From Albula goreensis (lineage: Eukaryota > Chordata > Actinopteri > Albuliformes > Albulidae), in assembly GCA_022829145.1 (NCBI GenBank), contig CM040742.1, positions 9,611,131-9,675,130 on the forward strand: 64,000 nt of DNA. The letters are read 5' to 3'. Positions 48,776 through 62,313 of this stretch are shown here, one piece after another (the first letter of the stretch is position 1; each line of letters opens with the position of its first letter). The translations under genes were made by a program, and so were the position numbers. A model generated the notes under the pieces. That model saw only the letters and a program-made list of their open reading frames with translations, ran no database searches and was not told the origin of the DNA.

Positions 48776-49386
48776 CTACAAAACAGAGAAATGAATCATG
48801 GCGATTCGGCGCGCAGACTAAGGAACTAAGAAAGTTTGTTTTCTGATCTTTGAGTTAGTGAGTGACGTTTGTGATATTGCGCCGCAATGCTTCGATTGTG
48901 ATGGCAAGAATAGCATGCATGTCGGTATCTTTACTAAAGTGAATTAGTGATGAATCACCCTCATACATGAGTCATGCATCAATAATAGTCTAATTTTACG
49001 CACGATCCATGTTGATGACGGTACAGAAAAATAAAAATGCATGGCAAAAACAGCATATAGTCATTATTTTAGACCCCCAAAAATGTCACAAATCATGTTT
49101 TTAGGGGAGCTCACGTCTTCTTAAGAGGAGCCAAGCTCCCCCTGGCTCCCCTGTGGTTTGCACCCTGATTATGTCTGTATACTAAATTGAAAATCATAAA
49201 TAAAAAGGTTGGACAGTACTTGCTTCATAAAATGTAATAGCCCCACACAATAGCACAGACACATTTAGGCTCACAGGCCTTCTTCAGTGTGCTGAGATCA
49301 TTATAACCACCCACTCACAATATAGTGTTCCTTTATTACATTGATATGATCTAAGCAACAAAGAACAAAAAACTGAATGATTATTT

Positions 49387-50287
49387 CAGTACATGTGTCA
49401 AACTCAAGGCCCGTGGGCCTAATCTGGCCCGCCACGTCATTTTATGTGGCCTACGAGTGCTTAAAAGGCGTATGATTGTCTGCTGCTTTAAAGCATACCA
49501 TAAATGTATAAATGTACAACATATTGACCATAAACTACGTCTCCCACAATGCATGTGAATTTTGTGACCCGTGAAGTGACGGCATCCAGCCACTAGATTG
49601 CAGTGTTGCCAAATCAACGTTTAACTACGGCGATTTTCCAACAAGTGAGGTTGAAAAAGATTAACAAATGATCCCAAAATGTCCAAGAACAGAAAAACTG
49701 ATGCAGAAGGAAGGCAATTTCATGAAAGTTGGGAAAGCGAATACATGTTTGTGCTTCCAGGAGAAAAACCGTTATGTCTTTTGTGTTATGAGGCAGTGTT
49801 GGTGGTCAAGGAGTACAATATGCATCAGCATTTTGACACCAAACACGGAGCTAAGTATGCCAAATTTAGCCTCCAAGAAAAACAACAAATCGTCCAAGAA
49901 TTAAAAGGCAGACTACAATCTCCTTTTTATTTATTTATTCACAATGTTCACAAAAGCTACAACTAAAAATGATGCAGCTGTGAAAGCTAGCTTTATCATG
50001 GCTGAAGAAATCGCCTGAGCATCAAGGAGTTTTTCAGAGGGTGCATTTTTGAAGCGTTGGATGCTAAAGGTGTGTGTGCATGTGTTCACGCAGCCAAATG
50101 TTTACAGCAATCAATGGAATCTATGGAAATGCATAGTATTTGTAACTTGAATAAGTAATAATCAAATAAAGAGAGTTATTTAACAAAATGTTAAGGAGTC
50201 ATTACATTTATAATGTCGTACAGTTACAACCGGCCCTTTGAGGGCAACCTTAATGCTGATTTGGCCTAAATGAGTTTGACACCCCTG
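49387..50287 (+). mobile_element. Short hAT (Charlie-like) element
   Basis: The left end has ATGTGTCAAACTCA and the right end, on the other strand, CAGGGGTGTCAAACTCA: the terminal inverted repeats of Charlie-type hAT elements. GGCCC-rich subterminal blocks are on both sides. It is 901 bp long and keeps only the N-terminal part of a transposase. No clear 8-bp target duplication was seen. Confidence 0.8.
49679..49966 (+). CDS. hAT transposase N-terminal fragment (BED-like finger)
   Basis: A 95-codon frame starting MSKNRKTDAEGRQFHESW. It contains CLLCYEAV and, after a spacer, HQHFDTKH, a C2H2/BED-type DNA-binding finger as in the N-terminus of GTF2IRD2-related Charlie transposases. The catalytic and dimerisation parts are missing; after residue 80 the frame runs into unrelated sequence. 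It lies wholly inside the hAT element at 49387-50287 and could encode a DNA-binding peptide, though expression is unproven. Confidence 0.6.
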   Translation: MSKNRKTDAEGRQFHESWESEYMFVLPGEKPLCLLCYEAVLVVKEYNMHQHFDTKHGAKYAKFSLQEKQQIVQELKGRLQSPFYLFIHNVHKSYN

Positions 50288-50407
50288 CCCTACTGCACAC
50301 TGAAAGTATGTACCGCATGACACTGCATACGAATTAGAAGGCTGCGTACTACTTAATATGTAGTGTTAAATTAAGATTCTTTTGTAACGTGTTAACAGAA
50401 GTGGCAG

Positions 50408-50607
50408 CTCAATGTTAAACCACTGATGAATGTTAAACCATTCAATGTTAATGCTCAGTGTTAAACCACTGATGAATGTTAAACCATTCAATGTTAATGC
50501 TCAGTGTTAAACCACTGATGAATGTTAAACCATTCAATGTTAATGCTCAGTGTTAAACCACTGATGAATGTTAAACCATTCAATGTTAATGCTCAGTGTT
50601 ATATGTA
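50408..50607. repeat. 46-bp tandem repeat, about 4.3 copies
   Basis: Near-identical units start at 50408, 50454, 50500 and 50546, with a partial one at 50592. The unit contains GTTAAACCACTGATGAATG and GTTAAACCATTCAATGTTAA. Copy identity is high, implying recent expansion. Confidence 0.95.
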
Positions 50608-50909
50608 TATATAAATACATTCAACTCCAAGATGTCCCTCAGCATTTAAATAAAATCTTAAATTAGGCGATATAGAAACAAGTTTAGTAAACAATTATTC
50701 AAATTTATTATTTTTTGAAGCATTTCATAAAGTAATTCTTGATAGCTGACAGTAGCTTATACCAAAAATACGGTCTGATAAATTGATGTAAATAAAACAA
50801 ATTCTCTTCTTTTTAACATTTGTATTGTATCTAACATTTGTATTTGTATATAATCTCAGTTCCAGGGTTGTAAAAGGATCAGCCTTTCAAACTAAAGGTC
50901 AGATCAGCC

Positions 50910-53805
50910 ATGGGTGTTAGCTCTACTTGTAAATCAAGGACCACTGACTGGACCAAGTGTTGCATATGTCAACTAGATAAAAAGGAAGATCTAAAGTCTC
51001 CACAGACTAACCCGGTCAAAAAAGGAGATTATGGGTATGTGACCATGGCAAGGAATATTCCTCGGTTTCAAACACTTAATCAACCACTAATCAATATAGA
51101 CGCTGCAAGACTTGATGAAGGTGGAGGGATAGAGGAAACCTTGAGACGAAACAAGGCACACTATCATGAGATGTTCAGGCTCCTGTTTAACAACACAAAT
51201 TTACAAAGAGCTGAAACAAGATCAACTCCTGCAGCTAGCAGGAATGAGGGCAGTAGAAGCAATATCCCAAGAAAGGCCCAAGAGAAAAAAAAATAGAATG
51301 TTTTCTATGCAAGACTCAAGGAGGTGAGCTAAGAGAAGCAATGACAATGAAAGTGAATATGAGAATAACTGAATGTGCAAGAACAATCAATGATGGGAAA
51401 CAACTTGCCAAACGAGTGGCAGAGATGTCATAGCACAAGAACTGAAGTATCATCCTGCCGGCTTGGTGGCTCTGTATAACAAAGAACGAGACTACCTAAG
51501 GGTCCAAGAGCAAGAGAGAGCATGGGAAGACTGTAAGGAAGCATATCCAATTGCATTCTCTGAACTGGTCACTCACATCAGTGAAATTAAAGCTGCAGAT
51601 GATGGTACAGATCCACCCATTTTCAGGCTTGCTGATCTGACCACACTTTACAAGCAGAGACTGGAGCAGCTGGGTGTTGAATCACCTCAGGTTCATGCTA
51701 CTCGACTCAAGGACCAGCTGCTTTTTCATATCCCTGAGCTGCAAGCTCATCACCAGGGACGAAATGTCATGCTGGCTTTTGAGAAAGATGTGGGCTCAAT
51801 GTTTGCACAAGCATCCAAGTGTGGTGAAGCAATCCATCTGGCGAAAGCTGCTGGGATGATTAGGAGAGACATGCTTAATCAGAAGTCACATTTCAGCACC
51901 ATGTTTCACAATGCAGAACTAGAACAGGCTGTACCACCATCACTTTTGCAATTTGTATGCATGATCGAACATGGTGCAGACATTAAGTCCCAACTCCACC
52001 ATGGAGCATGGAAGTCAGACCTTGCTGTTCAGTTCAACTGCTCTGCCAAATACAAAGAAGGAACAGAAGTCCACAGGCATTCCAAGGACCGTGAGACACC
52101 TTTTGCTGTCTATGTTGGCATGTCCGTGTTTGCCAAAACCAGAAAGAGACAACTCACTGATATGCTTCATGGGAATGGGCTCAGCATATCATATGACAGA
52201 GTCCTTGAAATATCAGCACAGCTGGGAGAAGCGGTTGTAGCCCAGTACGTGGAAGATGGAGTCGTCTGTCCATCAGTCTTAAAAAGGCAGTTGTTCACTA
52301 CTGCAGCTGTGGACAACATTGACCATAATCCGTCTGCGACCACAGCTCAAACTTCCTTCCATGGTACAAGTGTGTCCATATTTCAACATCCAAGCCCTAA
52401 AACTGGCCCCTTACTTCATTGCGAACAACAATGTCAATTATGCACGATGGATCCCAGTTCACCTCAGAGACATGATGTGCCTTTAGCAACAACATCCAGA
52501 ATTGGCCAGTGAATTTCACAAGGGAAACTTTGTTGTTAGCAAGTCAAGAAGAGAATTCTCAGGCCTGGCAATTGACCAAGCCCATGAGCAAAATAATTCA
52601 GTCATCAAAGGTGATGGAGGAGCCATTGGATTGACAGAAGACATAATCCAGAAAGTGGAATCTTATTGTGCCAAGTACAAAAGGGTGGACATAGTGTTTG
52701 ATGTGTACAAGACGTCAAGTCTGAAACCTGAAACCAGGTCAAAAAGGGGGCAAGGAATGAGAAGAAGAGCGACAGGAACAAGTAAGACCCCAAATAATTG
52801 GAGAAGCTTTCTTCAAGATGAAAGCAACAAGACTGAGCTGTTTCATTTCCTTGCAGACAAGATCTGTGAAGAACAGACAACAAGCACACTCATTGTAACA
52901 AAAGGAGAAGATTCCATTAGCAACACAAGGAAGCCCCTTGATGCTGTGTCTCCATGCTGTCATGAAGAAGCTGACACAAGAATATTTGTACATTGCAGGG
53001 ATGCAACAACAGATGGTAGCAAGTCCTAGCATTGTCCTCCATTAGCAAGGCTAATGACACAGACATCCCCATCATAGCAGTGTCTGTACTGCCATCATTA
53101 CAGGAACTTGGTCTTGAGAACATGTGGATTGCCTTTGGCCAAGGAGTAAATATGCAATGGATTCCAGTTCATGAGGTAGTTTCTGCAATCGGGTCTGAGA
53201 AAGCTGGTGGAAAACCATACTTTCATACGTTCACTGGATGTGACGTTGTTTCTGCCTTCCACGATAAAGGGAAAAAGACAGCATGGCAGACTTGAAACAT
53301 CTGTGATGAGGTTTCTGAAACCCTCACCAATCTCAGCCAGCATACAACATCAGTTAGTGATCTAGATCTGCAACATCTGGAGAGATTTGTTGTCCTAATG
53401 TATGACGGATCAAGTGCAGCCACTGGTGTGGATGAAGCAAGACTGGATCTCTTTGCCCGCAAGCAGAGGCCATACAACTCAATTCCACCAACACAAGCAG
53501 TACTCAGAGAGCATGCCAAGTGTGCTGCTTATCAGGCTGGGATCATCTGGGGCCAGGCTACCATCTCCAGGCCAGACACCAGCAGTTCTGCTGACTGGGG
53601 GTGGACACAGAGTGGAAAGACATGGCAGATTTGTTGGTCAACATTACCGCCCATTGCAGCCAGCTGTCAGCAACTGACAAAGTGTTCCTGTAAAAAAGGT
53701 TGCAACCAGAGATGCAAGTGCTTCAGATCAGGGCTCCTTTGCACAGCACACTGCAGCTGCATATGTGACCAGTTGCAGCTAGAGGAACTTTTGTGTTTTG
53801 TGTGA
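50910..53805 (+). pseudogene. Broken gene for a PIN/FEN1-like nuclease with CXC tail (mobile family)
   Basis: A multi-frame relic of one long intronless gene. In order: CCICQ and ECFLC Cys pairs (50910-51430); a helical region (51463-52300); NYARWIPVHLRDM and AIDQAHEQNN (52420-52600); then a nuclease-like core with IVFDVY followed by basic RSKRGQGMRRR (52690-52770), HEEADTRIF (about 52965), NDTDIPIIAV (about 53052) and FTGCDVVSAF (about 53230). It ends in a Cys-rich tail CSCKKGCNQRCKC (53685-53770). The spacing of Asp/Glu motifs recalls XPG/FEN1 PIN folds; the tail recalls tesmin/TSO1 CXC. Breaks: frameshifts near 51290, 51430, 52400-52450 and 53028, an in-frame TAG near 52489 and a TGA at 53294. 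I know this as an unnamed multicopy family in fish and cnidarian genomes; its mobility is inferred. Confidence 0.7.
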
Positions 53806-54189
53806 AGCTACACAGTTATATTGGTGTTCTTTTTTGTTAATTTTCAAATAAAGTTATATATTAATCTTTTTTCTGCTTTTCCATTAATAATGTCATGTAT
53901 GTGTGTATATATATATACAAATACAATACAATGTATCTTAAAGAAAAAAAATCCATTAATAACATTTAAATTTGTCAACTACACACATTTCTATGAAAAG
54001 CAGGAACTTCGGAAGGCTGAAAAATGGCCACCATTTTGGATTATCAAATGTCCAATTGGACAGATTTCATCAATAGGCCCTAGAGGCCAACCAAACCAAA
54101 TTTCATGCTTGTATCATAATTTGCATGATTTTTCTGTTATCTGCTCCACTAGCAGTGTGACAAGTGGTGCAGCCGACACCAGCAGCTTT

Positions 54190-55262
54190 CTCTTGTGAAA
54201 TTTTAACGGTAGCTGGATAAAGGCAGGTTTCCAGAAATGCAAACATTTGCAAAGAAAATGCTGAGTTTGTCCAGCTCCACATATTTGTGTGAACAGACAT
54301 TTTTGGTTATGAACTTAAGAGCTGCTTGAGGTCAAGACTCAGTGACTCCCATCTACGTGATATTTTACACTCCTCAACCACTGCTCTCAATCCAGACCTG
54401 TGCCTGTGTACTGAAATCCAGATCTCAGCATCACCCTTCTCATAAGTGTCAGTAAGTTACCTGTTTCTTGGCCATCTGAAATCCATAAATTCTAGTTTCT
54501 GAGTGTTTTGAATTTGTGTTAGAAGGATCTGATGTGTAAGCTTTTTCAAAAGGTAACTATTCAGGTCACTATTAACACTGAAAAGCATATGTTATGTTTC
54601 ATGTTATGAACTTTTAACAGACAACATTTCATTACCCATAATGAGTCATGTTTAAAATTAACCTGAGGTAAAGATATTTATCAGCACACAAGGAACATCT
54701 CAAGAAGAGGCACTTAGGCAAAATACAGTCCAAAAATATTAAAGACCAAAAAAAAAAAAAAAACTGACAGTCCAAGAGACACATGGAAAAAATAAGGTAA
54801 GGCTTGACACATTACCAGAGTCACAGCTAAGCATGACAGAGCACAGAAGATAAGAACACACAGGTATAAACAGTGGCCTAATGATGGATGGGTCTCAGGT
54901 GTGCGTAGTTTGGGAGTACAGGGGATAATTGCTGGTGTGCGCCCTCTGATGGTGAATGCTGGAACTGGACCTCTGCCTGACAGTCCTTTATGTCATTTGA
55001 CTCTCGAGATACGAAAGAAAGGCACATGTTTTTTTTTTTTATTTTGTTTTCTGAGATTTGTCATGCCTGAATAGAACAGTAGGTTACATTTCCATTTAAA
55101 GAAATGACAATTGTTGTGTCATTGCAAATAAAATAGTTATATAACAGTGCAGCATTTGTATGTAACTTTTATGGTTCAAAAAGTGTCAGGAGGGACCTTT
55201 GGCCCTTCAGCATTTTCACCTTATCAAATCTGGCCCTCTTTGAAAAAAGTTTGGACACCCCT
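54190..55262 (+). mobile_element. hAT element 3' fragment with dimerisation-domain relic
   Basis: At 54262-54405 the frame reads, with one stop, FGYELKSCLRSRLSDSHLRD and then STTALNPDL, the C-terminal hAT dimerisation region of GTF2IRD2/Charlie-type transposases. The fragment ends with TTTGGACACCCCTG, a hAT terminal repeat, at about 55262. No matching 5' end lies to the left. Confidence 0.65.
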
Positions 55263-55440
55263 GGGTTAAAGCCAATTTTTAAAAAAGGAAGGAAATCGCC
55301 TCGTTTAACGGCTTAGTGTTTTGGCAGTTAAACAAAGTGATTTTCTTCCTTTTTTTTTTTTTTTTTTTAGCTTTTTCTTAGCTTTAACCCAGGGTGTCCA
55401 AACTTTTTTCAAAGAGGGCCAGATTTGAGCCAAAGAAGAA
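55190..55440. repeat. Long imperfect palindrome built from hAT ends
   Basis: The left arm, including GGCCCTCTTTGAAAAAAGTT and GGACACCCCTGGGTTAAAGC, is mirrored by the right arm GCTTTAACCCAGGGTGTCC and AACTTTTTTCAAAGAGGGCC. The symmetry continues inward through GGAAGGAAATC versus GATTTTCTTCC and GTTTAACGGC versus GCAGTTAAAC. The centre is near 55315. Confidence 0.8.
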
Positions 55441-55597
55441 AAAAAAGAAGGCCAGTCTATGGGCACGGCTAAGTAGCACACCAAAAACCAGTGCTTAGAT
55501 GTCCATTAATCATGTTCCTTTAATTCATCAGTCTACTGGTTTGGGAATGTTAGGGATTGCCTTTATCTTTGAGGACCTGCTCAGAGTCCATTGTTTA

Positions 55598-57181
<1,584 letters not shown>

Positions 57182-57183
57182 TA

Positions 57184-58372
57184 AAACAAGTGCCCCCACG
57201 TAGCTCAATTTCTTGAGCCACAATTTATATTTCAGTGGATACATTCTCAGTCTCACTGCTTTTCCTCAGCAGAGATCTACCTTTCTGAGATTTTCCCCAT
57301 ATTCCTTAACTCCATTACCCCCAATGATGACCTCATCCAAAATGATGGCACATGGGCAGTCAGCAAAGACCTGCTCCATGACTCTCTGGAAGACTTCTAA
57401 AGCCAGCTTTCAAGAAATTCAATATTTTACTGGCCAGCGCTCATATAAACAATGCAAAGGCATATAATGAACTTGAGACAACACAGTTGCTCCAGAAATG
57501 GATGGGGGGGATGGGGGGGGGGGGGGGGGGCTTTGTAAGAATTAGAAGCACATGGTTATCTGCCCTGTTTGTCTTGATATTAATAAACAGCTGATCACAA
57601 AAATAATAATGAAAAATGAGCAGGTGAAGATCATTCCACCTTATTCTGATGAGGCTGGAGGCTTTTTGTTTTCACATCTTAAACATAACTATTAAACAAC
57701 TGCTCTTACTTGCATTCACACTTGAGCCTGACAGAAGGGTGATGATGCAAAAAACCAACTCAGATGAAGGCACTTACAAGCATGATGGCACCTGAATTTA
57801 CTGACCAACGGCAATATCTTAAAAACACAAGACAAATTACAGGTCCTTCCTGCAAACAGTCATGGGGGCTATGAATGGCAGGACGGGTTACTTTGTCTAT
57901 TCGTTTTCAACATTTTAATCATTACCCATGACACTCAGTTTAATCAGAGTATCTGGAGACGTAGTGAAGGAGAGATGGGTAGACTGGCAGCATCCCAAAT
58001 CAAATATTAATTAATACTAAGGGTTTAGCACAATTGCTCATAATGGTTCAAAAAAATAAATATTACAATGACATGTTTACTGAATCCTTAAGTGACACAA
58101 AACCAACATGGAGTATTTTCAAAGTGTTACTTTACAAAGTCCTCTGGGGCCCCATCAAGCCTGTGCGGAACTTCTGTCGATACCTTAATACAAAGACCAA
58201 TAAATTTGTAGACGTACAGAGTGTGTGCTCTCTGATGGTGTGTGTGCATGTTGATGGTGTAGCATGATTTATGGTTTGGGGAGGGGCTGTTGAGCTCTAT
58301 ATGAGGACCAGTCCAGCAGCATTAAGGCACATCACACTGTTTGAGTCAGTCGTTTGGGTAAAGTCAGTCAAT
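57184..58372. other. Upstream region of the serine protease, no gene seen
   Basis: Apart from the poly-G tract, no exon or named repeat was recognised. The short upstream distance to the protease start (after 58040) should hold its promoter; no clear TATA box was picked. Confidence 0.4.
57503..57530 (+). repeat. Poly-G tract (runs of 7 and 18 G)
   Basis: GATG7ATG18CTTT lies just beyond the Tc1 element. It could form a G-quadruplex; run length is prone to sequencing error. Confidence 0.85.
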
Positions 58373-61300
58373 ATGACAAATCTTGGGCTGTTGTGTGTGC
58401 TTCTACTGCCCATCACCACTACAGGTAAGAGCAGTTGTGATCTAACATCTCTAAAACTCTGCACATTAACAGAGATAGAGATTGATAAGACTCCTATAGA
58501 GTACAGTGATACTGAGGGCTGTAATTTCCATCTACTACATCAAACCACACTAGAAACAGAGGGGGGAGTTCTTATTGCAGTGTTATATTGTAAATGTTGT
58601 TGCCCCACCTGCCTGTAGTACACTGACGAATTGAGCTGCAGTTCCCTTTGTGCAGCCTGGGTGCATCGGTTGGTGTGTGGTGTGGGGCTGTTTGCGTACA
58701 CTGCCGCTGTGTTGTGGAAAGGCTTACGCCGCTCTCCGTCCCCCTAGCGTCCGCTCGGCCACGCTCCCGCAGCTCCATCGTCGGCGGCAAGAATGCCTTT
58801 AAAGGGGAATGGCCGTGGATGGCAGCTATAGAGCGTATAGACAAACCAAAGACCATCTACTGCGGAGGAACGATCCTGAACAAGAGATGGGTACTGACTG
58901 CTGCCCACTGCCTGAATCGGTGAGTCCACTCTACATGCACCATATTAACACAAATATGTTTTATATCTATTTTATATACATCTGTTTATATGTTGTAAAG
59001 GGCTGTATCCTCCAAAGCTGAAAATGCTGTGTGCTCCCAGCTCAGAACGCTGAGTCCAGTGCATTTTTAAGTTTTAAGTTTTTTTGGTTGAGCCTTCTTG
59101 GTTGCTATGATATGGTCAGGTCAGCCAGATTACTCATAAACGAGCTGGCCATGTTTTATTGTAGGTTAGGTTATGTTCATACTGTCAGATCATAATGTAC
59201 ATGGAAATTATTCATTAGTGGCCTGAGGAATTGGGCTGCGAAATAATAAAGTGGACAATCATTATGGAATTGATTTATTCACTAGTTACGCAAAAATCCA
59301 TATTTTTGTGTGGGAATGGCACCAATCGATTAGGGTTGGGCGATATGATGAATACATTGAGAACCAACAATGGGCTGAATCTATCATCGGTGGTTTTTTG
59401 TGACGGTATTTTGCCAATTTAAAGTCCTTTGGTTATTTAAATGTTTACCCCCCTCAAAGCATCAAGAATAAAACAACCGTTATTGTGCAATTAAATGTGT
59501 GCTATGAATTCATGTTGTTCTGATTGTGACCTAATATCACCTAATCTTTGCTGATATGACATGCACAGTAACCTATATCATTTTACCTGTGAAAGCCGAC
59601 TATGCCCATTATTTCTTCTCCCATAGGTCCCTTCCAAAACAGGTGTTCCGCACAGCATATAGGCCCAGAAGAGGGTAGACCAAGCATTATAACCAAATTA
59701 CAATTTAATTGATAGCCTAGCCTACTGGTCTGCCAGGCTATTCATAATTGTTTATTTGTTTGGACACTGACTAAAGATTAGCCTACAGCCACAGAAAGCT
59801 ACTTTTATTTCTTTTCATTTTTTATTTAGGCATTTCCGTTAATGACAGCTGGACTACTATTTTCTGAATACAAAATAAACATTAGTTCTGGTTTACAAAT
59901 TCCACACACAGCTAGCAGACTAATACAATGACAAAAGTGACACCCATAAACTACGCTACATCATTTCGAATAACAGTGTCCAATTAAAAAGTTATTCTCT
60001 TAACAACCATGGATATGACAGTAATAAATGATCTGAGATCAGTGACTAACTCATTTTCAGGCCAAGGAGTCACTTCATTGTGCGGCTGGGAGCGTATCGT
60101 CTGAGTGAGACGTCTCCATATGAAGCCTCGTACAAGATCATCAAAGCCATCCGCCACCCGTCATACAACAATTTCCAGGATGGTGATGACATCGCCGTGG
60201 TGATGCTAGACAGAGACATCAACTTCAGCTGGTTTGTGCGTGAAGTGCCACAACTTGCCCTATCGGGGGACGTCTTTGATGCCTCATCCACCTGCTACGC
60301 CATTGGCTGGGGTAGAGTTAAGAAAGATGGTGAGTGACAACCCCTACTGTAATAGATTAATTTGATATTAATAGTTTATATGTAAATAAGAGTACGTTGG
60401 TGGTCAAACGTGTTGATCTCAAACAAATCTATCCTGAAATCTATTGATCTCAAAATGCGATCAAACCACGGCCCATCCTCACCTATTTCCACACAGCAGC
60501 TGTGCCACCATTACATGCCACCTATGCTATTAGAGGTACGGTGGCCCTGAGCGGACATCTCAGTTCAGTTTGGCAGCCTCAGCTTAATATCCATCAGCCT
60601 TAGTTGTACTTCTTTCAGTCTCATGCCTGAGAGTTGAGCTCAAACTTAACGCAAAAAAGTTCTTTCAATAATTTCTTCTTATTCCTCCAACAAATTACAG
60701 TCTGAGCTACACACAGTAAAATTGTCCACTTGATTACTGACCTAACTGAGTACTTGCCATAATTTCAACTGTAACTAAAACTAAAACTAAATTTAAACTC
60801 ATACTCTGGGGGGCAAGTTTGCCTCATCCTACAACAAATCACAATTTGCACATTTAGAAAATGAGGAAATGAAAGCTCTGAACACACTGTAAACTGTAAA
60901 CACACCTGTGAAAATAACCAATAACTCTTTCCTTCATAATCATTACAGCATAACATTCTTATCTCTTTATCTTCCTTTATCCAGTCCCATTGAGAACCCC
61001 AAAGACATTACAGGAAGTGAAGGTTCCAGTAGTTGAAAATCATATCTGCCAAAAAAGCTACCCTACGCTCAAACCAAAGATGATCTGTGCTGGTGGAGAT
61101 TCAATTGACTCCTGTCAGGTAAAATTAATATTTTCCTTCAACATGAAAAGTAAGACAGGCAACACTAATGGTTACCTCAGAGTCTCTCTGTGAGCACAGT
61201 TAAGTGCACAGTGAAATGACCACAATGTGACTGCGGTGTGGACATACTCTGGCTATGAACCCCTCCCACGGCTCCTCAATAGGACAGCATTACTAAAACA

Positions 61301-62313
61301 TAACAGCCAATCAGCTCTTATCAGTAATGTATTACTCTTTCGTCTCTGATACAGCCTCTTGGATCATGTGCTATTTCATGAAAATATGACACCTCTGATA
61401 CTTAGCCAGCTGTCTGACACACACATGCTAAAATTAGCTCCAAACTGTGCTGCCTCTGGGATGTAGAGGTTGAAGAATTTGATTTACTTTATCTTTCAGT
61501 TAACAAGCTAATATTCGACTATGATACACTTAGCTACACTGCAATATTGTATTAGCTATATATAAGGCCATAAGCTAACATTAGTCATCTACTACAGGAA
61601 ACCAACTTGCTTTCCAGCCATGTAACTTGGCATCCAGGAGCCCTACCTCTCCAAAACCACACTGCAAGAGATGCACTCAACTGCAGTTTAATGAACTACA
61701 CTTCTCCTGCTGTATATTCACACACTTTTATAGCAATGGAGGATCTCCACCAGTCAACATATTTGATGCACTATTGCTCATAAGCTTTTCCCCTTTTTTG
61801 GACAGTGAGCACTGACTTGGTGTGTGTTTTTTGCATATGTAGTTGCGTACATGCACATTTATCTGCACGCGTGTGCGCATCTGTGTCTGTACACGTATGT
61901 ACCTGTGCATATGTCCGTGTGTTTGTGCGTCTGTGTACACGTGTGTATCTGTGTGTATGTCTGTGTGTGTGCGCATGCACGTGTGTACACGTATGTACCT
62001 GTGCATATGTCCGTGTGTTTGTGCGTCTGTGTACACGTGTGTATCTGTGTGTATGTCCGTGTGTGTGCGCATGCGCCTCTGTGTGTACACATGTGTACCT
62101 GCTCATATGTCCATATCCCTGTGTGTGTTTTTTCAGGGAGATTCAGGGGGTCCACTCATGTGCTACTCCAGGAACACCTGGGTTCAGGTTGGTGTTGTGA
62201 GTTTTGGAAATGGATGTGGTAAGCCGAACTATCCCGGCGTCTACACCCGCGTGTCCAGCTACCGCGAATTCATCAAAAACAATGCCCGAGTCCCTGCTAC
62301 AGAGGACGACTGA
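58373..62313 (+). CDS. Secreted trypsin-like serine protease (S1 family), 5 exons
   Basis: Exons 58373-58424, 58748-58919, 60061-60329, 60985-61118, 62137-62313; GT-AG with matching phases, joined 804 bp, 267 aa. A signal peptide ([18 protein letters not shown]) is followed by a short Arg/Ser propeptide and mature IVGG. The catalytic triad is His in TAAHC, Asp in DDIAVV and Ser in GDSGGP. Asp six residues before the Ser (IDSCQGDSGG) predicts trypsin-like cleavage after Lys/Arg. Eight cysteines fit the four core disulfides 42-58, 136-201, 168-182 and 191-220. There is no hydrophobic C-terminal anchor, so it is secreted. It resembles fish tryptase/prostasin-like proteases; no one-to-one orthologue can be named. 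The residue before IVGG is Ser, not Arg/Lys. Confidence 0.9.
59328..59420 (+). repeat. Fish interspersed repeat end (TAGGGTTGGGCGATATG)
   Basis: The word TTAGGGTTGGGCGATATGATG followed by CATTGAGAACC and a TGACGGTATTTTGCC segment is typical of short interspersed DNA-transposon ends in fish. A related end lies on the minus strand in lamp2 at about 25150-25215. It sits inside the protease intron 58920-60060. Confidence 0.4.
61815..62130. repeat. Alternating purine-pyrimidine (TG/CA-rich) tract with duplicated block
   Basis: Over 300 bp of near-alternating TGTGCGCATG-like sequence. A block of about 100 bp (CACGTGTGTACACGTATG onwards) occurs twice, near 61885 and 61978. It ends immediately before the acceptor of the last serine protease exon. 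The open frames through it are translation artefacts. Confidence 0.9.

Noticed and set aside
50408-50607. Possible CRISPR-like array
   Set aside because: Head-to-tail 46-bp satellite with no unique spacers, in a vertebrate genome.
61728-62155. Several long open frames on both strands (Cys/Val or Thr/His rich)
   Set aside because: Produced by the alternating TG/CA tract, which rarely contains stops. Only 62137-62313 in one frame is a real exon.
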